Source: Symbiodinium natans
Taxonomy: Eukaryota; Sar; Dinophyceae; Suessiales; Symbiodiniaceae
NCBI GenBank assembly: GCA_905221605.1
Contig: CAJNDS010002422.1
Coordinates: 370,615-434,614 of the forward strand
Reading direction: 5' to 3'
Length of the DNA stretch: 64,000 nt
In this document: piece by piece, positions 1 to 8,691 of the stretch
Layout of the letters: each line of letters starts with the position of its first letter
Numbering within the stretch: position 1 is the first letter of the stretch
The notes under the pieces: generated by a model
What the model saw: only the letters and a program-made list of their open reading frames with translations
Told to the model about the DNA's origin: nothing
Database searches by the model: none
Translations under genes and position numbers: made by a program

Positions 1-84
1 AACCCTAAAACCCTAAAACCCTAAAACCCTAAAACCCTAAAACCCTAAACCCTAAACCCTAAACCCTAAAACCCTAAAACCAAC
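1..84. repeat. Terminal telomere-type tract (CCCTAAAA/CCCTAAA)
   Basis: The window opens with about eleven head-to-tail units, first the octamer CCCTAAAA and then the heptamer CCCTAAA. The C-rich strand reads 5' to 3' from the left edge, as expected at a left chromosome end. TTTAGGG is the telomere repeat reported for dinoflagellates and plants. It could be the true chromosome end or another interstitial tract cut by the window. Confidence 0.8.
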
Positions 85-98
85 CCCCAACCACACCA

Positions 99-115
99 CA
101 GGGGGGGGGGGGGGT

Positions 116-150
<35 letters not shown>

Positions 151-350
151 AGGGGGGGGGGGCCCGCCGGGGCTGAATCATATATATATAGGGGATATAG
201 GGTACCCTATATAATCCCTTAAAGGGTATATATATATATATAGATAGATAGATATATATAGAGAGAGGGATATAGGTTACCCTATATCATCCTTTGAAGG
301 GTATATATAGGGGGATGTAGGGTACCTCATTCCCTCATTCCCTACTAAAA
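99..350. repeat. Homopolymer G runs and AT-rich palindromic elements
   Basis: Long G runs (101-113, 122-150, 152-162) look like low-complexity or assembly noise. From 180 to 350 is an AT-rich stretch with repeated inverted motifs such as TATAGGGTACCCTATA and CCCTTAAAGGG. Its right end (TACCTCATTCCC, CATTCCCTACTA) matches one arm of the inverted-repeat element at 7258-7363, so it is probably a broken copy of that family. No gene seen. Confidence 0.5.
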
Positions 351-926
351 GTTAGTGATGGTAATGCTCGCACAAAGAGTAGTATTGAAACCTCTTCATC
401 ACATAAGAAAACGAACAATGCCAGCAACACTCAGAAACGGGATGCCCGATTGCCACTGGGAGTACGAACTGTACTCAACCCTAAACCCTAAACCCTAAGC
501 CCTAAACCCTAAACCCTAAACCCTAAACCCTAAACCCTAAACCCTACACCCTACACTCTAAACCCTAAACCCGAAACCCTAAACCCTAAACCCTAAAATA
601 ACCCTACTCGTGCGAATTTTACGAGTCGTAGCCGAAGTTCCCGACCCAGGAGGGCGGAGTCCAACGAAAGTGGCAGCTCCCACGCACTCTGATCCTGAAG
701 GGCTTAGATTTTTTGAGGTTTGCAAGCATTGCCACCGACCCGAAACCCTAAACCCGAAACCCTAAACCCGAAACCCTAAACCCTAAACCCTAAAAGTCTA
801 AACCCTAAAACCCTAAACCCGAAATCCTGAATCCTCAGCCCGAAGCCCTGAACCCTAAGCCCCAAACCCTAAACCCCCAAACCCTAAACCCTAAACCCTA
901 AATCCGAAACCCTACATCCCCCTTCC

Positions 927-1013
927 GGGGAGGACTTGGCCGATGAACCTGCAGAGAGCCTCCTGAAGCGCTTCCGTGCAGAGGCGGCGAAGCCTTCAGA
1001 GTTTAGGAATCCC
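927..1013 (+). CDS. Candidate coding exon, unknown protein
   Basis: Between two telomere tracts lies a GC-rich island with an open frame reading GEDLADEPAESLLKRF then RAEAAKPSEF. Its acidic, amphipathic composition is unlike the repeats around it. No start, stop or certain splice sites were fixed. I do not recognise it. Confidence 0.35.
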
Positions 1014-1644
1014 TAGGGTTTAGGGTTTAGGGTTTAGGGTTTTGGGAGATTGGGGAGCTTGGGGTAAGGGTTCTGGTTCCAGGTTCACATCGGACCTTTC
1101 CAGGCTCTGGACTTATGTTGGTCTGCGAGATTTAAAAAACTTCAGGCTGCTGTTGCAGGTTTTGTAGGGCTTGGTGGGTGACTTGGAGCCCGCAATTGTT
1201 GAGTCCAACCCAGAGACTGGGTTCAGTGTTTAGGTGTTTAGGTTTTCGAGCGTAGGGTTTATGGGTCTAGGGCGGTTTAGGGCCTTAGGGTTTGGGATTT
1301 AGGGTGTGTGGTTTGGGGTAATTTGGGTAACTAGTACTAGAATGTATATACGGTGATATTGGTGAGTGTATCTGTTGGGTGACTTGTTGGGGATATGTGG
1401 TAGATAGTTCATGACATGAGTGCTGCGTAACTTTAGGGGGTTTAGGTCAAACGCCACGTCGCTTTTGCAAGTAACCCTGTGATATAACAGTGCTCTCAAA
1501 CCTAAACTCTGATCCCTGAACCTCAAACCCTGAACCTCAAACCCTGAGCCCCAAACCCTGAATCCTAAACCCTAAACCCTAAACCCTAAACCCTAAACCC
1601 TAAACCCTAAACCCTAAACCCTAAACCCTAAACCCTAAACCCTA

Positions 1645-2719
1645 CGTGGAGGCAAAGGTGGCAGAGTTGGCTCACGCGTTCCCGGCGACTAGCGATGGCG
1701 GCTTCTGGCCGGATGCCATGCGCTCAGACCCCTCGGTAGGCCCTCGGGGTATTATATATTTTCCCTTGAGCTTAAGGGGATCATGTTATAGTATATATTA
1801 TCCCTTGAGTTTTAAGAGGATCATGTTACATTATATATTTTCCCTTGAGTTTTAAGAGGATCATGTTTAGGAACGTTGTTCAGGGCCATCCGGGGGGGCG
1901 AGGGGAGGGGTGGAGGTTTTCTCAGTTTGTTACAAGATCCGGGTGAAATCTGGCTCACGACGGGACTTTTCCAAGTTCCATCAATCCATGTCGAACCAAC
2001 GAAGAAGGGTTTAGGGTTTAGGGTTCAGGGTTCAGGGTGCGTGGAACTTTTCCAGGAAGGTCGTGCTTCCTAAGTCGGGTTGACCTTACTTCCAGCAAGC
2101 TTTCCGCCCTGTGTGGGAGAAACGCCGCTTTTTCGGTGAGGGGGCCTGGTGTTTTTTTTGTTTTGCTGTGTCGCACTTTGAACCCGCTTAGGGTTTAGGG
2201 TTTAGGGTTTAGGGTTTAGGGTTTAGGGTTTAGGGTTTAGGGTTTAGGGTTTAGGGTTTAGGGCTTAGGGTTTAGGGTTTAGGGTTTTAGACAAACCACG
2301 TCCAAAGAAAGACTCAGCCTTTATGGCTTTGTTGGTTGATCAGCGTCGGTCAACTTTGTCGAATCAAGCGTCGACCTCTCTGCACCTCCACTTCTGAGGC
2401 CTCTGCTGTTGTGGTGCTGTTGCTGCTCATGTAAGATCGCAAGACAAGCTGAAACCCTAAACCCAAAACCCTAAACCCTAAATGTCAGGTCACCCTTGAT
2501 GAGCTTCACAGCGAACCTTGGTTCTTCAACGAGTGGCAGGCTCCGGTGGCACAGTGTTTGATTTGAGTCGGTAGTCGCCTGGGCTATGTGCGGACTGCAA
2601 AGGTATGCAGAAATTCACCCCCTCTGTGTGTGTGTGTGTGCTCGCACGTGTTTGCTGCCTTTTTCCAGGCTGGTTTGGCTCAGCATGTCAACTACACCGG
2701 CGGGCCAAAGGCCGGCTGA
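1645..2719 (+). CDS. Exon series of an unrecognised gene
   Basis: At least four islands look like exons. 1645-1732 reads VEAKVAELAHAFPATSDGG... and stops exactly where an introner begins with GTAGGCCC. 2096-2135 (AFRPVWEKRRFFG) has a CAG acceptor and a GTGAG donor. 2489-2555 (VTLDELHSEPWFFNEWQAP) follows TGTCAG. 2669-2719 (AGLAQHVNYTGGPKAG) follows TTTTTCCAG and runs into a stop. A further open stretch at about 1905-2007 may link the first two. Telomere tracts lie between the exons. The protein is not recognised, and joining these into one gene is inference. Confidence 0.45.
1733..1893 (+). mobile_element. Introner-like element, GTAGGCCCTnGGG family, with internal repeats
   Basis: Starts GTAGGCCCTCGGGGTATTA and ends GGGCCATCC. 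The inner TTTTCCCTTGAGTTTTAAGAGGATCATGTT-type unit is present three times. Related copies sit at 5222-5313, 48988-49078 and, partly, 60482-60530. It begins directly at the end of a coding frame, so it probably is an intron. Confidence 0.6.
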
Positions 2720-2846
2720 CAGAGTAATCTGACTCCTACGGATGTGTGTGCAGGATAGTTCCGCTGGACGGATATCGCCAATTTGGACGTGTTGCGGAGG
2801 TTTTGTCAGGGTCCTCTTGGTTTAGGGAGACGGTAGTCGAGGGCTC

Positions 2847-3558
2847 ATGTGTCGTGGGTTCGGAGTCCTGTTGTCGGGTCCTGTTCGGGCGGGTCGGATT
2901 TCTGAAGGGTCCGCGGGGGTTGTGGAAGAGCGGATTGAGGGGTTGGGGATGGAGTCTTACCGTTTGGGCTTCCAAGTTCAGGGAGCCCAGCTGCAATTTG
3001 TTGGCGCCGCCCTTGGCATCCTTGCCTGCGCGTTCATCTTGCGCCGAGGGGTGTTCAGGGTTTTTGGGCTTCTTGGTAGCCCAGTGGTACCACTTAGCCC
3101 ATTTTTTTTGGTTATGGGTTCCCTTATAAAATGGCCAACCCCAAAGAAAGGGTGCCCTTGTCATCATAAATATGGTTACTGGGCTACCAAGGCTTAGGGA
3201 TTGGGATGCTTTTGTCCTCACCACTTGGAGGTTCATGGTACTTATTAACCAATTAAAAACTGCACTTCTAACCCACTTAGAAGCCCCTTAAGTGCCCCCA
3301 ATATGGTTATAAGTACAGTTGCAACAAGATCAGTGTTAGGGATCCTTTTTGCTTTTTGGGTTATGGGCTTTCTTATATATTCGCAAAAAGGATCCTTTTT
3401 TCTTCCTAGGGGAACAGGGATTAAGGTAAGTACAGTTCTCATTGGTTAGTGCCATGAACCTCCAAGCAGCAACAGGTTGTGAATGACTTGACGCAGCAGC
3501 AGATCTACGGCTGCAAACCTTTTGCCGGGACGTGGCCTACTTGGACGCTCTGTCGGAG
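2847..3558 (+). CDS. Exons of a possible membrane protein, interrupted by introners
   Basis: The frame from 2847 reads VRAGRISEGSAGVVEERIEG, then a hydrophobic stretch LQFVGAALGILACAFIL (likely membrane segment), then RRGVFRVFG. There an introner intervenes (3068-3191). Removing it restores a frame reading GLRDWDAFVLT. A second, nested element (3222-3467) follows, and an island at 3500-3558 reads LQTFCRDVAYLDALSEK. The 3068 junction is a GC-AG intron with the direct repeat GCTT. No function recognised; the true start was not found. Confidence 0.45.
3068..3191 (+). mobile_element. Introner, TTGGTAGCCC family (copy 1)
   Basis: Perfect terminal inverted repeat TTGGTAGCCC / GGGCTACCAA, flanked by the direct repeat GCTT (3068-3071 and 3192-3195). 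The repeat supplies a GC donor, and the acceptor is AAG. It shares CAGTGGTACC, the CCCATTTTTTTTGGTT block and CCCTTATAAA with the copy in the EFL gene (19732-19848). Confidence 0.8.
3222..3467. mobile_element. Composite: TTGGAGGTTCATGGTAC element with another element inside
   Basis: The outer inverted repeats are CTTGGAGGTTCATGG and CCATGAACCTCCAAG. The middle (about 3334-3423, GCTTTTTGGGTTATGGGC ... CCTAGGGGAACAGGGATTAA) also occurs alone at 32447-32522, so one element is nested in another. Family members lie at 9321-9467, 23836-23954 and 43909-44058. Confidence 0.75.
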
Positions 3559-3676
3559 AAGGGTTTAGGGTTTAGGGTTTAGGGTTTAGGGTTTAGGGTT
3601 TAGGGTTTAGGGTTTAGGGTTTAGGGTTTAGGGTTTAGGGTTTAGGGTTTAGGGGATAAGCCGTGATTTTTCCCAG

Positions 3677-3846
3677 ATCGGACTCTTCGGTGTACTGCAC
3701 AACGCCAAGTTTTCTGCTGATTTCGCTTGGATTCAGGTTTCTTTGTGCCTTCACTTGCACAAAGGGATTTCTGCTCGTGCAGGGGCGTGGCCCTGCAGGT
3801 ATCTTGCATGGTGTTAGCGTTGATGTTTGCAGGCGCTTCAACATGG
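3677..3846 (+). CDS. Two joined exons of an unrecognised protein
   Basis: Exon 3677-3736 follows TTCCCAG, reads IGLFGVLHNAKFSADFAWIQ and ends at CAG|GT. Exon 3783-3846 follows GTGCAG, continues in the same phase with GRGPAGILHGVSVDVCRRFN and ends at ATGG|GTCGG, where an element related to 26283-26395 begins. Both junctions are canonical and in frame. No family recognised. Confidence 0.5.
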
Positions 3847-4254
3847 GTCGGAATAATTTCTAGTGGTATTCCCTTAGGGTCCCTATATAATTGTGCCATG
3901 ATGCGAAGCAGCTTCTGACCAGTCGAGACTTTGCAAACTAGGGTTTAGGGCTTAGGGTCCTGCTCCTAATATGGACTTCTGGTGCTGCGAGGGCAAGCCC
4001 TAATGACTTGGCACCCTGTTGCTCATTAGATCACGAAGCAGCCCTCTGACCAGAAAGGGTGCGAGAACCCTAACCTTGAACCCTAAACCCTAAACCCTAA
4101 ACCCTAAACCCTAAACCCTAAACCCTAAACCCTAAACCCTAAACCCTAAACCCTAAACCCTAAACCCTAAACCCTAAACCCTAAACCCTAAACCCTAACC
4201 CCTAAACCCTAAACCCTGAACCCCAAGCCCTAAACCCCAAACGCCCCACACTTC

Positions 4255-4509
4255 CAGGACAGAAGCGGCAGAGCGCCTGTGCCCAAGATGCAAATCGGCC
4301 AGTTCTCTGCATCTCGGGTATGTTCTTGGGTTTAGGGTTTAGGACCCGAAACCCGAAGCCCGAAACCCTAAACCCTAAACCCTAAACCCGAGGATCTACA
4401 TCGCCCACAACATGCTCCGGCTCGACTTCGGCTCCTTGCCCGGCTTCGGCGCCGCGACGGCGGTGTTCAACGCCTCCCGCGTGCAGGACATGGTCCTCAT
4501 CGCTCCGCC
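4255..4509 (+). CDS. Two candidate exons around telomere tracts
   Basis: 4255-4317 follows TTCCAG and ends at a GTATG donor; two frames are open (one reads ERLCPRCKS). The island at 4395-4509 is convincingly coding: IYIAHNMLRLDFGSLPGFG then AATAVFNASRVQDMVLIAPP, ending at GGC|GTAGGG. TTTAGGG/CCCTAAA repeats surround both. No family recognised. Confidence 0.45.
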
Positions 4510-4636
4510 ACTGGGCGTAGGGGCTTAGGGCTTAGGGTTTAGGGTTTAGGGTTTGGGGTTTAGGTTTCAGGGTTTAGGGTTGAGGGGTTTAGGGTTTAGG
4601 GTTTCGGCTTGTTATGGGGGTTTAGGAGAAGTTAGA

Positions 4637-4705
4637 GGACCCTTAATATAGACCCCCAAATAGTAGGATTCCTGTATGCTAAGGACCCCAACAAGGTACC
4701 CCTAA
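4637..4705. mobile_element. Short element, AAATAGTAGGATnCC family
   Basis: Reads CCCCCAAATAGTAGGATTCC ... AAGGACCCCAACAAGGTACC. Similar blocks are at 6265-6402 (two copies in tandem), 12409-12485, 46414-46480 and, reversed, 59299-59395. Probably an intron element because coding islands abut it. Confidence 0.55.
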
Positions 4706-4718
4706 TTTCTGAAACCCG

Positions 4719-4957
4719 CGTGTAGGGCAAGTCCATGAGTCTGAAGCAACCACTCCATGAGCAGAGCGTGCAGACAAGCTCCCGTCTGCTCCGCTCAGGC
4801 ACGACACAGGCCGGGGGGGCCTTTGGCAAAAAACCCTAAACCCTAAACCCTAAACCCTAAACCCTAAGCCCCAAGCCCCAAAGCCTTTGGCAAGAAGACC
4901 CCGACCATGTTTGTCTGCGAGCGGGGCGATCCCAGGACCATTGCAAAATGTTGCAGA
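4719..4957 (+). CDS. Exon split by a telomere tract with an 11-bp direct repeat
   Basis: Left part reads GKSMSLKQPLHEQSVQTSSR and ends in GAFGKK. Right part starts again with AFGKKTPTMFVCERGDPRTI and continues AKCCRHDMKQ. The sequence GCCTTTGGCAA occurs at 4819-4829 and again at 4883-4893 with CCCTAAA units between, so the tract looks inserted with a target duplication. Removing it restores one continuous frame. The splice dinucleotides that could do this are unclear (CC-AG or GC-AA). Confidence 0.5.
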
Positions 4958-5147
4958 CATGATATGAAGCAGGGTTTCTATTACTGCTATTGGTGAGTGT
5001 AGATAAGGCTCCTTTTTAATATTGGTGAGTGTATATACCTTGGGTGTCCTTTTGGGACTGTTCTTGGTGAGTGGACAAAAGGTTCCTTTTAATATTGGTG
5101 AGTGTGTATACCTGGTGTCCTCTTGGGGGTACAAGAAATATGTACCC
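4955..5147 (+). mobile_element. Element with TTGGTGAGTGTATATACC repeats
   Basis: Bounded by AAGCAGGGTT on the left and GTACCCTACTTC on the right, with several TTGGTGAGTG units and GGGGGTACAAGAAATATG near the end. The same element, shorter, is at 42047-42164, where it also ends just before a coding frame. Confidence 0.6.
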
Positions 5148-5162
5148 TACTTCAAATATGTC

Positions 5163-5692
5163 TCCCTGCAGGTCAATACGGCATGGGGTGCCTGAAGGAG
5201 GGCATCCCAGGCACCTGGGCCCGGAGTATATGCTAGGTAGGCCCTGGGATATTACTTTCCCTTACCGGGTTGAAGAGGATCGTATTCAGCGAATATTTTT
5301 CAGAGGGGTTTAAGAGCCATCCTAGTATCTGTCTCTAGTATAGGAGAGAACATTCTAGCACCCAAGCTTTCTCTTTCATCTGGGCAGTCTGCGTGGAGAT
5401 TGCTTTTCCGGAGCACAGCTTCAGTTCGGCGACTGCTGTCCTTTCTGTATGCGCGAGCCCACCGCTGCAACTTCCCAAGAATGAACCGCAAAACCCTCTT
5501 CTAATTGTTAAGGCCCCTATATTAGCTTCTCAGGTTGTGTGTCTGAAAAGTAGCATCTGCCTGTGGATTGACTTTCGAACTTGCTTCTGCATTGCGCACG
5601 AACATAGCTTTAAAGGCAGGATCCGCAGATTTTGCTATGCATCAGACAGATGCCGAAACCACCTTGACTTTCCAGGGTCTAGTTATGAATAA
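5163..5692 (+). CDS. Candidate exons flanking an introner, frame uncertain
   Basis: After CTGCAG an island (5163-5222) reads QYGMGCLKEGIPGTWARS. An element of the GTAGGCCCT family follows (5222-5313). Beyond it two overlapping frames stay open: one reads GQSAWRLLFRSTASVRRLLS, the other AFPEHSFSSATAVLSVCASP. I cannot decide between them. No family recognised. Confidence 0.3.
5222..5313 (+). mobile_element. Introner-like element, GTAGGCCCT family
   Basis: GTAGGCCCTGGGATATTACT ... GAGCCATCCTAG. It matches 48988-49078 closely, including TTGAAG...GATC and the final GCCATCC. Confidence 0.6.
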
Positions 5693-5969
5693 TATTCATA
5701 TTATTCCTAATATTTAGACAATATTACTAACTGGGGGTTTGGCGCTATTGATGTGCAAGTCTGCTGCTGACGTGTATCCCGTGGGCGCATACTTGGGGAG
5801 ATGGGCCACCTGATGTGTGCGTCCGGACGCCGGTGCTAGCTGATCTTTGAAAGTGATGGGATTTTGATGGGGCGTCTTTCTGTAGATTTCGGGTTTAGGG
5901 TTTAGGGTTTCGGGTTTAGGGTTTCGGGCTTAGGGTTTCACCTCTTGCCGGGCTTGATTTCTGAGGAAA

Positions 5970-6262
5970 CTTCACGACGCCCCCGCTGAACTGCTCCTGG
6001 GAAAGACACCTTTGACTGTCCATGGGTTTGGCCATGCTTACATGGTCATTTCCTTTAGCGATTGCCCCATATTTGGAGCCGAAATGGAACAGGGTTCGGG
6101 TTTGGTGGTTTAGGGTTTGGGGTTTAGGGTTTGGGGTTTAGGGTTCAGGGTTTAGGGACATGAGGCATTCAGCCAAGAGGACGCGCAAGGGACAAACCCC
6201 TAAGGCAAGCCGCCAGTCTGGCTGCAGAGCTTTTCGAGATGTGGGGCGTTTGCTGCGAAAAT
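5970..6262 (+). CDS. Two candidate exons, unknown protein
   Basis: 5970-6090 follows TTTCTGAG and reads LHDAPAELLLGKTPLTVHGF then GHAYMVISFSDCPIFGAEM. After a degenerate TTTAGGG tract, 6163-6262 reads MRHSAKRTRKGQTPKASRQS and GCRAFRDVGRLLRK, basic in composition, and ends where an AAATAGTAGGATCC element starts. Likely exons of one gene; no function recognised. Confidence 0.4.
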
Positions 6263-6264
6263 CG

Positions 6265-6402
6265 GGGGCCCCGAAAATCGATCCCCCAAATAGTAGAGGA
6301 TCCCCCTTAGCATAAGGATATCATCAGGACCTAGGGCTCCTAAAATAGATTCCCAAATAGTAGGATCCCCTTAGCATAAGGACCTCAAAAAGATACCCCT
6401 AA
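6265..6402. mobile_element. Tandem pair of AAATAGTAGGATCC elements
   Basis: Two successive copies of CCCAAATAGTAGGATCCCC...TTAGCATAAGGA, the second ending AAGATACCCCTAATC. It sits between candidate exons. Confidence 0.5.
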
Positions 6403-6403
6403 T

Positions 6404-6757
6404 CAGCTTCATCACTGTCGCCGGCGCTGGTGAATGAAGCACTAGGCTCGCAAACCGGGTTTAAGGTTTAGGGCTTAGGGTAGAATTAGGAGTTAGGGTA
6501 TAGGCCTGTAACCGAAAACCCCGAACCCTAAACCCCAAACCCTAACCCTAAACCCCAAACCCTAAAGTATGAGGCATTATCCTTGAAGCCCAAAACCTTT
6601 GGGGTGAGCTGCCAAGGCTCTTCCTGGCCAGGACAAGCCTTGGGCACGCTGGACCGACTTGGGATTTAGGGTTTAGGGTTTAGGTCGGCTGGGCATTTCG
6701 GAAGGTTGGCGGCTGCCCGTAGGTCGCATCGCAAATGATTACTTCTTCTTCCTCGAC
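6404..6757 (+). CDS. Three candidate exons, unknown protein
   Basis: 6404-6457 reads ASSLSPALVNEALGSQTG; 6570-6662 reads YEALSLKPKTFGVSCQGSSW; 6684-6757 reads LGISEGWRLPVGRIANDYFF and ends at GAC|GTAAGA, a textbook donor. Telomere tracts separate them, and the last exon begins directly at TTTAG|G supplied by a telomere unit. Confidence 0.4.
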
Positions 6758-6865
6758 GTAAGATGTGTGCATGCTTGTGAACTTAAGCCACGATATTGGC
6801 CCCGAAGGGCGTGTCAGTTCTACTACACCCCCCTCTCTTCGTCTCAAGCAGCTCAGCACCTGGAC

Positions 6866-7414
6866 CAGCGAAGGACCACTTGGATCACTTAATCCTGCCG
6901 AACCTCTACATGGCCTACAACACTTCGGCGCCTCTTCCCTTCAACATGAGCCGCATGGCTGGCACGCAGCGTGCAGCATTGCGATTTCACCTGCCCCTGT
7001 GCATGTGCTAGCTTCAGCAGCTGAAGGCCAAAGCTTGCAGATCATGGGCAGCCTTATGATATGGGGAGCTTTGCTGGCCACCCCCACAGCCATGCCCCAG
7101 TGTCTAGGGGTTCGGGCTTTTAGGGTTTGATACTGGAAGTGGCCTCAAGCACTCAGGCGGCAATCGCTCAGTGCGGGATGCTGTCCAGACGCTCTTCCAG
7201 CGTTCGGCGCTGTCCAAGGCAGCGTACCAGGACCCGAAAGCCTTCCTGGGTTTCTTACTGTTGGTTAGTAGGGAATGGGGGAATAGGGTGCCAGATATCC
7301 CGTGTATACCCTTTAAGGGATTATATATGGTACCTTATTCCCCCATTCCCTACTAACCAACAGTATGGTCTAGGGTTTGAGGCGCCTTTCGACGGATCCA
7401 AGCCCTCCACGTAG
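6866..7414 (+). CDS. 3' exons of an unrecognised gene with an introner
   Basis: Islands read AKDHLDHLILPNLYMAYNTS APLPFNMSRMAGTQ (6866-6971), EGQSLQIMGSLMIWGALLAT (hydrophobic, 7021-7100) and SVRDAVQTLFQRSALSKAAY (7135-7257). An inverted-repeat element then interrupts the frame; beyond it YGLGFEAPFDGSKPST ends in TAG at 7412-7414. With the exons from 3.7 kb on, this may be one long gene, but only neighbouring junctions are supported. Confidence 0.45.
7258..7363. mobile_element. Introner with long terminal inverted repeats, CTGTTGGTTAGTAGG family
   Basis: Left arm CTGTTGGTTAGTAGGGAATG, right arm CATTCCCTACTAACCAACAG, perfect over 20 bp and extending inward. It is flanked by TA, and removing it leaves an open frame. 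Arm fragments recur at 300-350 and 16967-17023. Confidence 0.8.
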
Positions 7415-7585
7415 CGATGACGTTGAATCAGTCAAACTCGAAGCAATCCTGCCGATTGCCAACGGGACGTTCACTCCACTGTATGGTTTAAGGTGAAGCG
7501 CTAAGGGGGGATATTATACCCCTAAACCCTAAACCCTACACCCTAAACCTTAAACCTTACACCCTAAACCCTAAACCCGGAGAGT

Positions 7586-8047
7586 TCAGGGTGTAGCTGA
7601 AAGAAGGCTTCAGTTGGGGAGTACCAGACCGGACTCCGCTGCCCAAGTGTGGCCAGGATGTGCCGCCTTTGGATTTCTGGTCTTCTTTCCAGTATCTCGA
7701 GGCGCATCCGCTTAAGCCTTACAGCCCCAAAAGCCCCCAAAACCCCTAAAACCCCTGAACGCCCTAAAGCCCCTAAACCCCCCAGAATCCCCTAAAGCCT
7801 CCAAAGCCTCGAAAACCCTCTAAAGCCCCCTAAAGCCCCTAAACCCCCTCAACCCCCTCAACCCTCCTCCCTCAACCCTAAACCCCAAACCCCAAACCCC
7901 AAACCCTAAATCCTAAACCCTAAACCCTAAACCCTTAAACGCCCTAAACCCTAAACCGCCCCTTAAAGCCCCTCAAAGGCCAATCTGCTTGGGAACCCCC
8001 CGCTCCCCGACTCGGTGAAGTACCTCATTGGCACCTCGGCCTTTTGA
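7586..8047 (+). CDS. Candidate exon and possible C-terminal exon
   Basis: 7586-7720 follows GTGTAG and reads LKEGFSWGVPDRTPLPKCGQ then DVPPLDFWSSFQYLEAHPLK. After degenerate CCCTAAA DNA, an island at 7990-8047 reads NPPLPDSVKYLIGTSAF and stops with TGA. No family recognised. Confidence 0.4.
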
Positions 8048-8229
8048 GATTTAGGGTTTAGGGTTTGGGGTTTAGGGTTTGGGGTTTAGGGTTTAGGGTT
8101 TAGAGATTTAGGGTTTAGGGTTTAGGGTTTGGGTTTCGGGTTTGGGGTTGAGAGAGTTAGGGTTTTAGGGTTTAGGGATTAGGGTTTGGGGTTTCAGGTT
8201 TGGGGGGTTGAGCCGAGTGTAGTGAGTGT

Positions 8230-8317
8230 ACAGGGCTTGTTGCGGGGGGGGTGGGGGGTGGGGTGGGATGGGATTGAAACCCTGAGTACCTACCTAAACC
8301 CACGCCTTACTCCGGCC

Positions 8318-8366
<49 letters not shown>

Positions 8367-8367
8367 A
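8230..8367. repeat. G-rich then poly-C homopolymer stretch
   Basis: GGGGGTGGG-type sequence is followed by an unbroken C run of about 47 bases (8320-8366). The open frames here encode only proline and are not taken as genes. Confidence 0.85.
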
Positions 8368-8691
8368 GGGTTTCAGCCTTTTTTTCGGGCGAGTTCTGGA
8401 TCAGAGTTGATCCTTTTGACTCTTTGGCTCTGAAGTTCTTATGAAGTGCGAGCCTTGGCAACCCAAGACCCTAAGCCTTAAACCTGACATGTTTCAACCC
8501 ACCTGAGACCCTCAACACTAAACTCTGACAACCCACCTGAGACCCTCAACCCTCAGCTCTGAACCGCTGGGAGCCTCCAGGCAACTTCCAAGTTGTTTTC
8601 GGCACCCCCGAGGCCAGGGTTCAGGGTTTCGAGTTTGGGGTTTAGGGTTTAGGGTTTCGGGATTAGGGTTCAGGGAATAGGGTTTAGGGTA

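Noticed and set aside
6160-6582. ATGAGGCATT present at 6166 and 6569 as a possible target duplication
   Set aside because: The two copies do not directly flank a single inserted tract, and the sequence between contains likely exons.
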